Shown: one piece after another, positions 7,489 through 12,098 of the stretch
How the letters are laid out: every line of letters begins with the position of its first letter
How positions within the stretch are numbered: position 1 is the stretch's first letter
Source of the DNA: an uncultured Anaerocolumna sp.
GTDB lineage: Bacteria; Bacillota; Clostridia; Lachnospirales; Lachnospiraceae
Length of the DNA stretch: 12,098 nucleotides
Direction of reading: 5' to 3'
Assembly (NCBI GenBank): GCA_937901695.1
Contig: CALDJN010000306.1
Coordinates: 1-12,098, forward strand
Notes under the pieces: generated by a model
What the model was told of the DNA's origin: nothing
Seen by the model: the letters and a program-made list of their open reading frames with translations, nothing else
Databases searched by the model: none
Position numbers and translations under genes: made by a program

Positions 7489-7531
7489 GAGATTCTTCCG
7501 GTATTCGCATATGAAACACCGGAAGAATCTC
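7489..7531. repeat. 14-bp perfect inverted repeat sharing REP arm sequence
   Basis: GAGATTCTTCCGGT (7489-7502) is exactly complementary to ACCGGAAGAATCTC (7518-7531) around a 15-nt loop. The outer GAGATTCTTC / GAAGAATCTC is the same word used at one end of the REP-like elements, but no TGACA end is present. No T-run follows on the plus strand and only a weak one on the minus strand, so I do not call it a terminator. Confidence 0.85.
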
Positions 7532-7574
7532 TTGACTATGCAATATTTTTGGAATAATAAATGAATTTTTATGA

Positions 7575-7669
7575 ATTAGATTTAAACAATAGTAAATGTA
7601 CTCAGGTGACAAGTATCGTGATAATCTTTTTGAAGGGTCATTAAATTTAAATAATGGTAAATGTGTCCA
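7575..7669 (+). repeat. Diverged 30-bp direct repeat, 65 bp apart
   Basis: 7575-7604 and 7640-7669 match at 24 of 30 positions; all six differences are transitions. One frame in each encodes LNN(S/G)KC, so this may be the trace of a decayed repetitive gene, but I cannot identify it. Confidence 0.5.
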
Positions 7670-7737
7670 CTTTTCTAATGATTTACATATGGCAAATTCA
7701 TAGATTATACATTATGATTTTCCATAATACCATATTC

Positions 7738-7872
7738 CTAATGGCATTTTCCCCTAGATGGACAACCGCTGCAACCACCACTACAGAATTTACCTGCCTT
7801 TGCATCCTTTACTTTTTTATAAATAAGATAAATAACATATATTGCAATAGCTGTTCCAATTACATATGCCAT
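7738..7872 (-). CDS. FeoB-associated Cys-rich small membrane protein
   Basis: A 44-aa protein that is easily missed because of its size. It begins MAYVIGTAIAIYVIYLIY, one transmembrane helix (about 2-18). A basic stretch (KKVKDAKAGK) and a Cys-rich tail follow: FCSGGCSGCPSRGKCH with Cys at 30, 34, 37 and 43. This matches the known family of short Cys-rich proteins encoded after feoB in Firmicutes (PF12669-type), thought to help ferrous iron transport. I choose the ATG at 7870-7872: AGGAG lies 7 nt upstream, while the in-frame ATG at 7876-7878 almost touches it. It is 219 bp downstream of feoB on the same strand, separated by the 41-bp repeat array. The Cys residues could bind iron, but its exact role is unproven. 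Confidence 0.88.
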   Translation of the reverse strand: MAYVIGTAIAIYVIYLIYKKVKDAKAGKFCSGGCSGCPSRGKCH

Positions 7873-7983
7873 AATCATTCTCCTTTCTGAGCTGAAAAAC
7901 CTGTTAATTTGTTTATAAAGTTCTTAATGAAAGTCGAAAGCCAACATTACAAGTAGCATTTTATATTAATCCATTAAAATGTT

Positions 7984-8112
7984 TTCTATCAAAAAATAAG
8001 TTAATATTTCTTAAAAGAAATGTCTTCTATCAAAAAATAATTAATATTTCTTAAAAGATAAGGCTTCCTACCAAAAAATAATCAATATTTCTTAAAAGAT
8101 AAGGCTTCCTAC
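7984..8112 (-). repeat. About 41-bp tandem repeat including the 3' end of feoB
   Basis: Units repeat with a 40-41 bp period: the TTCTTAAAAG word is at 8008, 8048 and 8089, and the CTAtC/CTAcC word at 7986, 8027, 8068 and 8109. The first unit on the minus strand contains the last codons of feoB (GTAGGAAGCCTTATC...) and its TAA. Downstream copies repeat these bases beyond the stop and are more diverged with distance. Each has a run of six T on the minus strand, but no GC-rich stem. Confidence 0.9.
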
Positions 8113-10152
8113 TTGATAAACAACAGTTGCTACTATCCATGCAATTGCCAATTGGAAGAATACCGTGAATAAGGTTAATTTCACAGACTTTAATTCTCTT
8201 GCAATAACACCAACGGCTGCTGCACATGGAGTGTATAATAAGCAGAATAGCATAAGTGAAAATGCATTCAATGGTCCAAAGCCTAATGGCTGCAGCATAC
8301 CACTTAACTGAGTCATTCCTGCCGCAGTATTAATATTTGCAATTCCAAAGAGAATTCCGAAGCTGGATACTACTACTTCTTTGGCAGCCAGTCCTGAGAT
8401 TAAAGCTACCCCAATCTGCCACAAGCCTAAACCTGCCGGTACCAGTGCAGGTGCCAGAAAACGGCCAACCATTGCGCCAAAACTTTGTGACATATCGGTT
8501 ACCATACCTTTTGGTCCAAAGTTCAGAATAAACCATATGATAACAGAAGCCAGAAATATGGTTGTACCTGCCTTGGTCAGATAATCTTTAATTTTATCCC
8601 AAACGTAAATCAATATAGATCTTACATTCGGAGCCTTATATTCCGGCAATTCTATCAGTAATGTACTTACTTGGCTGTCTTCCTGTTTGTCAATCTTGTT
8701 CATAATAAATGCTGCTAAGATTCCTATTAACAGACCGATGACATACATGGATAACGCCACCAGGGCTGCATATTTTTTAAAGAACATGCCAGAAAGCAGT
8801 ACATATATTGGAATTTTGGCACTGCAGGACATAAATGGTGTTATAAATATGGCTTTACGCCTATCTTTCATGTTTTCAAGGGTTCTAGAAGCCATAACAG
8901 CAGGAACGGTACAGCCAAATCCCAGTAACATGGGTATAAACGCTCTTCCGGATAATCCGATTTTACCCATTAAACCATTCATTACATAAGCTACTCTTGA
9001 CATGTAACCGCTGTCTTCCAAAATTGCCAGTGCCAGGAATAAAATTGCGATGTTGGGCAAGAAGGTTAAAATTCCACCAACACCAGCAATGATACCATCC
9101 ACAATCAGGGAGGTTAATACTGGACCTGCATGTATGGATACTAAAAAGTTTAATGTAACTTTTGAAAAGGCGGAAATAATTCCTTCAAAATACACTGAAA
9201 ATATATTACCTATAGAAAAGGTTAAAAAGAATACCAGACCAATTATTGCAAAAAAGACTGGCATTCCCCAGAATTCATGAGTAAGGATACGATCTACCTT
9301 ATCAGTAGAAGCTTCTTTCTTACTTTTATTTACCAGAACTTCATCGATGATTTCTTCAATAAAATCATATTTTTCATTGATAATATCTGTCTCATAACTA
9401 CGGTCCACTATCCCAGTTAAATCTATCGGATAACGATTCACAATTTCTTCGTCCTGCTCCAATAGCTTGATGGCAAGCCACCTAACGTTCTTTATATCTG
9501 GGTAAGTATATAATAACACTTCTGATATGGAATCAATTTTATCTTCAATCTCATCACTATATACAACAACGTATTCCTTGTGATGTTCATGAACATGTTC
9601 ACTTGGCTTTTTCTGATTATCCATATGATGATGTTCTAAATTATTATCATTTGGCTTATCTTTATGATGGGATACCGCATGCATAAGAATGTCTAACCCT
9701 GTTTTCTTTCTGGCGGATACTGGAATAACCGGGATTCCAAGCATTTCCGGAAGCCTGTGAAGGTCTATCTCCATTCCTCTTTCTTCAACTATATCCATCA
9801 TGTTTAAAGCTAAAATTACTGGTTTTCCCAATTCAATTAATTGCAAGGTTAGATAAAGGTTTCTTTCTAAACTAGAGGCATCTGCAACATTAATGATAAC
9901 GTCTACATCATCCTCTAATATATATTGTCTTGATAGCTTTTCTTCTAATGTATAGGAGGTCAGGCTATAGATACCAGGTAAATCCACTAACTTAAATCGT
10001 TCATTATGGAATCTCATGGCACCTTCTTTTTTCTCAACTGTTACACCAGGCCAGTTAGCTACTTTTAGCTTAGCACCCGTATATGCATTAAAAAGTGTTG
10101 TTTTACCGCAGTTCGGATTGCCTACAAATCCAACATGAAGTTCTTCTCCCAT
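8092..10152 (-). CDS. feoB: Ferrous iron transporter FeoB
   Basis: Inner-membrane Fe(II) transporter, 686 aa, with an N-terminal G domain. G motifs: G1 GNPNCGKT (11-18), G2 T38, G3 DLPG (57-60), G4 NMMD (117-120), G5 SAR (146-148). A helical GDI-like segment runs to about 285 and the membrane domain starts near 296. Gate and core signatures are GFGCTVPAVMASR (411-423), PFMSCSAKIPIY (439-450), GLAAKEVVVSS (587-597) and YTPCAAAVGVIARE (640-653). Unusual: residues 162-191, between the G domain and the helical segment, contain nine His (HH, HHH, HVHEHH), a likely metal-binding loop. The ATG directly abuts the feoA stop (TAAATG), and its AGGAGG site lies inside feoA, so the two are translationally coupled. 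The last codons form part of a tandem repeat. Confidence 0.97.
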   Translation of the reverse strand: MGEELHVGFVGNPNCGKTTLFNAYTGAKLKVANWPGVTVEKKEGAMRFHNERFKLVDLPGIYSLTSYTLEEKLSRQYILEDDVDVIINVADASSLERNLYLTLQLIELGKPVILALNMMDIVEERGMEIDLHRLPEMLGIPVIPVSARKKTGLDILMHAVSHHKDKPNDNNLEHHHMDNQKKPSEHVHEHHKEYVVVYSDEIEDKIDSISEVLLYTYPDIKNVRWLAIKLLEQDEEIVNRYPIDLTGIVDRSYETDIINEKYDFIEEIIDEVLVNKSKKEASTDKVDRILTHEFWGMPVFFAIIGLVFFLTFSIGNIFSVYFEGIISAFSKVTLNFLVSIHAGPVLTSLIVDGIIAGVGGILTFLPNIAILFLALAILEDSGYMSRVAYVMNGLMGKIGLSGRAFIPMLLGFGCTVPAVMASRTLENMKDRRKAIFITPFMSCSAKIPIYVLLSGMFFKKYAALVALSMYVIGLLIGILAAFIMNKIDKQEDSQVSTLLIELPEYKAPNVRSILIYVWDKIKDYLTKAGTTIFLASVIIWFILNFGPKGMVTDMSQSFGAMVGRFLAPALVPAGLGLWQIGVALISGLAAKEVVVSSFGILFGIANINTAAGMTQLSGMLQPLGFGPLNAFSLMLFCLLYTPCAAAVGVIARELKSVKLTLFTVFFQLAIAWIVATVVYQVGSLIF

Positions 10153-10380
10153 TTAAGCAATCGCCTCCTCAATAAATATCGCATCTGCTATCTTTTTCCC
10201 AATAGCTAAGCGGGTACCTCGTACTTTAAATACAATTGCTCCATTATGATTCTGATTGAGCAATTCTACTTTTGTTCCATTAATTAACCCTAATGCTTCC
10301 AATCTTTGCTTAGTGGCCTTTTCTAGCTTTAAATTTTTTACAATATAAAACTGGCCAACATTGCCTTGACTAAGGGTCAT
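10153..10380 (-). CDS. feoA: Ferrous iron transport protein FeoA
   Basis: Small cytosolic SH3-like partner of FeoB, 75 aa. Recognisable features are LEKATKQRLEALGLINGTKVELL, the usual 'leader' and turn of FeoA, and the closing GTRLAIGKKIADAIFIE. The frame is open to a GTG at 10387-10389, but that codon overlaps the Shine-Dalgarno site GGGAAGG (10389-10395). The ATG at 10378-10380 has the correct 8-nt spacing and is chosen. The stop codon is immediately followed by the feoB ATG. First gene of the operon, with promoter and Fur-box-like site just upstream. Confidence 0.95.
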   Translation of the reverse strand: MTLSQGNVGQFYIVKNLKLEKATKQRLEALGLINGTKVELLNQNHNGAIVFKVRGTRLAIGKKIADAIFIEEAIA

Positions 10381-10408
10381 ACTTATCACCTTCCCATTAA
10401 TTTATAAT

Positions 10409-10423
10409 TGATAATAACTCTCA
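10409..10423. promoter_or_regulatory. Candidate Fur box of the feo operon
   Basis: TGATAATAACTCTCA matches the 7-1-7 Fur consensus TGATAATNATTATCA at 12 of 14 informative positions. It lies just downstream of the predicted transcription start and before the feoA ribosome site. A repressor bound there would block transcription when iron is plentiful. The assignment is inferred from sequence and context. Confidence 0.6.
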
Positions 10424-10436
10424 TTTGCTTTATCTT

Positions 10437-10465
10437 ATTATACAACGGGATAAATAAAATGTCAA
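10437..10465 (-). promoter_or_regulatory. Consensus promoter of feoA-feoB
   Basis: Minus strand TTGACA (10460-10465), 17-nt spacer, TATAAT (10437-10442): a perfect match to the housekeeping consensus. It predicts a start near 10430. Such a strong promoter fits a gene set held in check by a repressor. Confidence 0.88.
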
Positions 10466-10541
10466 TTAGAGATGAAAAATGTTTTGGTACCACTGAATAT
10501 TTTCCACTATTATACATTTAGTTGTATATTGGGGTAATATA

Positions 10542-10563
10542 AAAGCACCCCGGAGGGTGCTTT
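10542..10563 (-). terminator. Stem-loop terminator after the HEPN gene
   Basis: AAAGCACCC (10542-10550) pairs perfectly with GGGTGCTTT (10555-10563) around a CGGA tetraloop. With one bulge the stem extends by about five A-T pairs. On the minus strand it is followed by TTTTATATT, a modest T-tract, so it should end the MNT-HEPN transcript and insulate the feo promoter. Confidence 0.78.
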
Positions 10564-10695
10564 ATATTAGATAGTTTCAGTTGAGTTTATATATTTTTCC
10601 ATTGATAATTGTTTCATTCTTTCTTTAAAGCAAGGTGCCCTTATATTTTGTATATTGACTATTTCCTTGGTTTTAATAAAATTACATCTTGCCCC

Positions 10696-11142
10696 CTAAT
10701 TATCAGATGACTGTATTTTATTTTTACTATTAACCTTCTCGTGTATTTTCAAATCAACTTCCTCAACACCTAAAATCTTGCAAGTTCTTTGATAAATGTC
10801 ATAAGCTTCATAGGTTACTACCAATGCATCTTCATATGAAGGTTCATAAAAGTTCTCACCAGGGTATCTTACATCAAAATAATATGAACTTATCTGAAAA
10901 ATTTTACTTGTGTCGTTTTTAAAGTTGGATACACAATCATTAACTTCTTTGATTAACTTTTTAAGATTATGTGTTTTTAATATAGTAGAATCAATGCCAA
11001 TAGCTTTAACCTCTAGTATAGCTTTTAGAAATTTTTCTACAGCTTGTACGCCAAGAGAACATACTTGATTATACTCGTTTTCTTCATACCCATGCAGACT
11101 AAACCTTAAATCACTTAATCCAAGTTCTAAGTAACTATTCAT
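10696..11142 (-). CDS. HEPN domain protein, partner of the nucleotidyltransferase
   Basis: HEPN-domain protein, 148 aa from the chosen start. Typical features are an early helix with DLRFSLHG, then the helix GVQAVEKFLKAILEVK (31-46), the THNLKKLIKEV motif (57-67) and ISSYYFDVRYPGENFY (84-99). The last corresponds to the conserved Arg region (RYP) of PF05168-type HEPN proteins. An RX4-6H motif, the catalytic signature of HEPN ribonuclease toxins, is not visible. The frame is open to a GTG at 11152-11154, but ATG at 11140-11142 overlaps the nucleotidyltransferase stop as ATGAATAG and has GGTGA upstream, so I prefer it. MNT-HEPN pairs are known as toxin-antitoxin systems in which the MNT modifies the HEPN protein. 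After the TAG stop the same frame stays open for 42 codons. Confidence 0.85.
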   Translation of the reverse strand: MNSYLELGLSDLRFSLHGYEENEYNQVCSLGVQAVEKFLKAILEVKAIGIDSTILKTHNLKKLIKEVNDCVSNFKNDTSKIFQISSYYFDVRYPGENFYEPSYEDALVVTYEAYDIYQRTCKILGVEEVDLKIHEKVNSKNKIQSSDN

Positions 11143-11497
11143 TACATTCACCACTTTCCCAAATTATTATCCCATCTCTGTGAATAAAATCAGTAAATTT
11201 ATTTTCTTTTCTAGCTAGCTCTTCTTCTGTATAAATAACTATATCTACATCTATTTTATCTAATGGGTCTGTCCCATACAAAAGTGTTCTTTCTTTTACA
11301 TCATTTAACTTCTTATTAGTTATATACATTAAGTCTATATCACTGCCAAGTTTTATTTCATTCCTAGCACAACTTCCAAATAAGATAATTTTAGTTAAAT
11401 AATTCAGATTTAAATTTAATGCATTAGTGACCGTCTCTTTAATAATACTCTTGTAAATAACATTTAGTTCTAATGATTCCAGCGATTTTCTAGTCAT
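11135..11497 (-). CDS. Minimal nucleotidyltransferase (MNT)
   Basis: DNA polymerase beta-superfamily minimal nucleotidyltransferase, 120 aa. The active-site signature is complete: ILFGSCARNE (38-47) with GS at 41-42, SDIDL (52-56) with D53 and D55, and a third acidic residue in VDIVIY (D85). In MNT-HEPN modules the MNT acts as antitoxin, in characterised cases by adding AMP to the HEPN partner; that role here is inferred from context. The start ATG at 11495-11497 has AGGAG (11506-11510) at 8-nt spacing; the TTG directly before it is in frame but less likely. It overlaps the HEPN gene by 8 bp, indicating translational coupling, and begins 14 bp after a 33-codon TM2-like frame. Confidence 0.9.
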   Translation of the reverse strand: MTRKSLESLELNVIYKSIIKETVTNALNLNLNYLTKIILFGSCARNEIKLGSDIDLMYITNKKLNDVKERTLLYGTDPLDKIDVDIVIYTEEELARKENKFTDFIHRDGIIIWESGECNE

Positions 11498-11511
11498 CAA
11501 TTACACTCCTT

Positions 11512-11613
11512 TTAAACAAAAAATCTGTATGCACCCAATTTGCCAAGAAAAATGCATAAAGCTAACGTTACCATCTGACTCTTACTGCTTATATCATTAT
11601 CCTCAATATGCAT
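11512..11613 (-). CDS. 33-residue peptide resembling a truncated TM2 domain
   Basis: A short frame with an acidic, polar start (MHIEDNDISSKSQ) followed by MVTLALCIFLGKLGAYRFFV and a stop. The second part matches the first helix and turn of TM2-domain proteins, which typically read K-S-hydrophobic-LGGLGxHRFYxGK. Here the expected His is Tyr, and the second helix is missing because translation ends at RFFV. It has a weak AGGG ribosome site 8 nt upstream, sits about 20 nt from a predicted transcription start, and ends 14 bp before the MNT gene. It may be a real single-helix membrane peptide, or the decayed 5' end of a TM2 gene that now forms the operon leader. No known system with this arrangement comes to mind. 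Confidence 0.5.
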   Translation of the reverse strand: MHIEDNDISSKSQMVTLALCIFLGKLGAYRFFV

Positions 11614-11640
11614 ATCATCATCCCTATCATTATTATCTTT

Positions 11641-11669
11641 ATAATAACGTTAATATATGGTAAAATCAA
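11641..11669 (-). promoter_or_regulatory. Candidate promoter of the TM2-like/MNT/HEPN operon
   Basis: Minus strand TTGATT (11664-11669), 17-nt spacer, TATTAT (11641-11646). The spacing is ideal, but the hexamers lie in AT-rich DNA where chance matches are common. The predicted start near 11634 lies about 20 nt before the TM2-like ATG. Confidence 0.55.
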
Positions 11670-11753
11670 GTATTTTAAATAAATCAATTCGTATAACCCA
11701 CTGATTTCAATATATTTCATTAAATCCGCTATGTTTATTTTTCTAATTAATAA

Positions 11754-11885
11754 TCAAAAATCACCGAATCAATCATAAAATATTTATCTAAGCCCAATAT
11801 AATTTCACTATTTAACGAAGATGTAAGAGAATTTTTGGACACAAGTAACATTCGCTATATGCCAGACATCTCTTTTGGTATTTAA
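11754..11885 (+). pseudogene. Internal fragment of a DUF1828/DUF1829-like gene
   Basis: After two stop codons the plus strand is open for 43 codons to TAA at 11883-11885. The peptide contains LFNEDVREFLDTSNIRYMP followed by DISF. From memory of the family this resembles the hinge of DUF1828/DUF1829 proteins, which have a stretch like SLFYEDVxxWLDxxxIRYTPNVKFTGKSG. It stops where TGKSG would follow. There is no start codon or ribosome site, and both the N-terminal domain and most of DUF1829 are missing. The plus-strand terminator 32 bp downstream fits a once-active gene on this strand. The family assignment rests on about 25 residues and needs a profile search. Confidence 0.5.
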
Positions 11886-11917
11886 TAACGATATTGCTTT
11901 CAAAACTAATCTCATTA

Positions 11918-11951
11918 GAGCGCATCTTGTAATATAATGCGTTCTTTTTTT
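11918..11951 (+). terminator. Rho-independent terminator, plus strand
   Basis: GAGCGCAT (11918-11925) pairs with ATGCGTTC (11937-11944) with one G-U pair, around an 11-nt loop. It is followed by seven T (11945-11951). No intact plus-strand gene remains upstream, so it is probably left from the DUF1828/1829-like gene. Confidence 0.8.
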
Positions 11952-11985
11952 GCGCAAACAATCCCCAAACAGTTACCATAGCATG

Positions 11986-12012
11986 AAAAAGGCACCCATT
12001 TCAGAGTGCCTT
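11986..12012 (-). terminator. Rho-independent terminator downstream of the tRNA
   Basis: On the minus strand AAGGCAC (12006-12012) pairs with GTGCCTT (11989-11995) around a 10-nt loop, and the stem runs into five T (11986-11990). It lies about 50 bp after the tRNA 3' end. Confidence 0.85.
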
Positions 12013-12063
12013 AACTTTGTCTTAAACCGCTGTACCAATTGAATCTACTATATTTCTTTTAAA

Positions 12064-12098
12064 AGCTGCCAACGGGAATCGAACCCGTGACCTCCACC
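12064..12098 (-). tRNA. 3' part of a tRNA gene (runs off the right edge), possibly tRNA-Thr
   Basis: The minus strand shows the 3' anticodon-stem strand GGTGG (12094-12098), variable loop AGGTC, T arm ACGGG-TTCGATT-CCCGT (12072-12088) and 3' acceptor strand TGGCAGC (12065-12071). The discriminator base is T and CCA is not encoded, which is usual in many clostridia. The 5' acceptor strand should read GCTGCCA. The anticodon is outside the window. The acceptor and variable-loop bases remind me of clostridial tRNA-Thr(GGT), but the isotype is not proven. Confidence 0.88.

Larger units (their letters stand above)
7289..7737. other. Gap between the feo operon and dgt: no supportable gene
   Basis: Very AT-rich, especially 7330-7480. 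It contains a long inverted repeat (7489-7531) and a diverged 30-bp direct repeat (7575-7604 and 7640-7669). Short open frames exist on the plus strand, including one of about 35 codons from an ATG at 7594, but none has a ribosome site or a family I recognise. The dgt promoter must lie here, but I cannot single out a convincing -35/-10 pair. Confidence 0.6.
10381..10695. other. Gap between the HEPN gene and feoA
   Basis: The 315 bp hold the feoA ribosome site, Fur-box-like site and promoter (to 10465), the hairpin at 10542-10563, and a 42-codon open frame (10570-10695) that continues the HEPN frame beyond its stop. I see no other gene. Confidence 0.7.
11614..12063. other. Gap between the MNT-HEPN operon and the tRNA
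   Basis: The 450 bp contain the operon promoter, a plus-strand gene remnant (11754-11885), a plus-strand terminator (11918-11951) and a minus-strand terminator for the tRNA (11986-12012). I found no intact gene. Confidence 0.7.

Noticed and set aside
7489..7531. Bidirectional terminator between feo and dgt
   Set aside because: The stem is strong but the loop is 15 nt and no proper T-run follows on either strand; similarity to the REP family explains it better.
7351..7557. 68-codon plus-strand open frame rich in hydrophobic residues
   Set aside because: It lies in extremely AT-rich DNA, has no ribosome site, and its last third is the inverted repeat at 7489-7531. The hydrophobic look comes from T-rich codons.
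7654..7890. 78-codon plus-strand open frame
   Set aside because: It is antisense to the well-supported Cys-rich FeoB partner (7738-7872) and has no ribosome site.
8330..9280. Several open frames of 64-100 codons on both strands within feoB
   Set aside because: All overlap the strongly conserved FeoB frame and lack their own ribosome sites or recognisable motifs.

Overview
The window looks like chromosomal DNA of a low-GC Firmicute, most likely a Lachnospiraceae-type clostridium (inference). Grounds: AT-rich intergenic DNA, strong AGGAGG-type ribosome sites, a type A RNase P RNA, the dnaG-rpoD-trmK order, and dispersed short palindromic repeats. Every functional gene I can support lies on the minus strand, so transcription runs from high to low coordinates.

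Right end (about 10540-12098). A tRNA is cut by the window edge and followed by its terminator. Next comes a plus-strand remnant of a DUF1828/DUF1829-like gene that still has a terminator. Then a compact minus-strand operon: a 33-residue peptide resembling the first half of a TM2 membrane domain, a minimal nucleotidyltransferase (MNT) and a HEPN protein. It has a candidate promoter at one end and a hairpin at the other. This is the accessory part of the window.

Middle (7738-10465). An iron-uptake operon, feoA-feoB plus a 44-residue FeoB-associated Cys-rich membrane protein. Its consensus promoter is followed by a Fur-box-like site. The 3' end of feoB has been copied downstream as a tandem array of about 41 bp. 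Between this operon and dgt (7289-7737) I see only repeats and possible decayed sequence.

Left (1-7288). A housekeeping cluster: dgt (dNTP triphosphohydrolase-like), dnaG (primase), rpoD (primary sigma factor), trmK (tRNA m1A22 methyltransferase), a uridine-kinase-family nucleoside kinase with ThrRS-like N-terminal domains, then the 5' part of rnpB with its own promoter. It joins replication initiation, transcription initiation, nucleotide supply and tRNA maturation.

The most striking non-genic structure is a repeat family. Three gaps in the housekeeping cluster each hold a REP-like palindrome (GAGATTCTTCGC...CAGAATGACA). On its TGACA side each runs into a tandem array whose units reuse the same terminal word but differ in length (19, 20-24 and 15 bp). 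A second palindromic repeat (GGTGTCAGGCACCTT) sits three times in frame inside trmK and adds KVPDT/KLPDT peptides to the enzyme.
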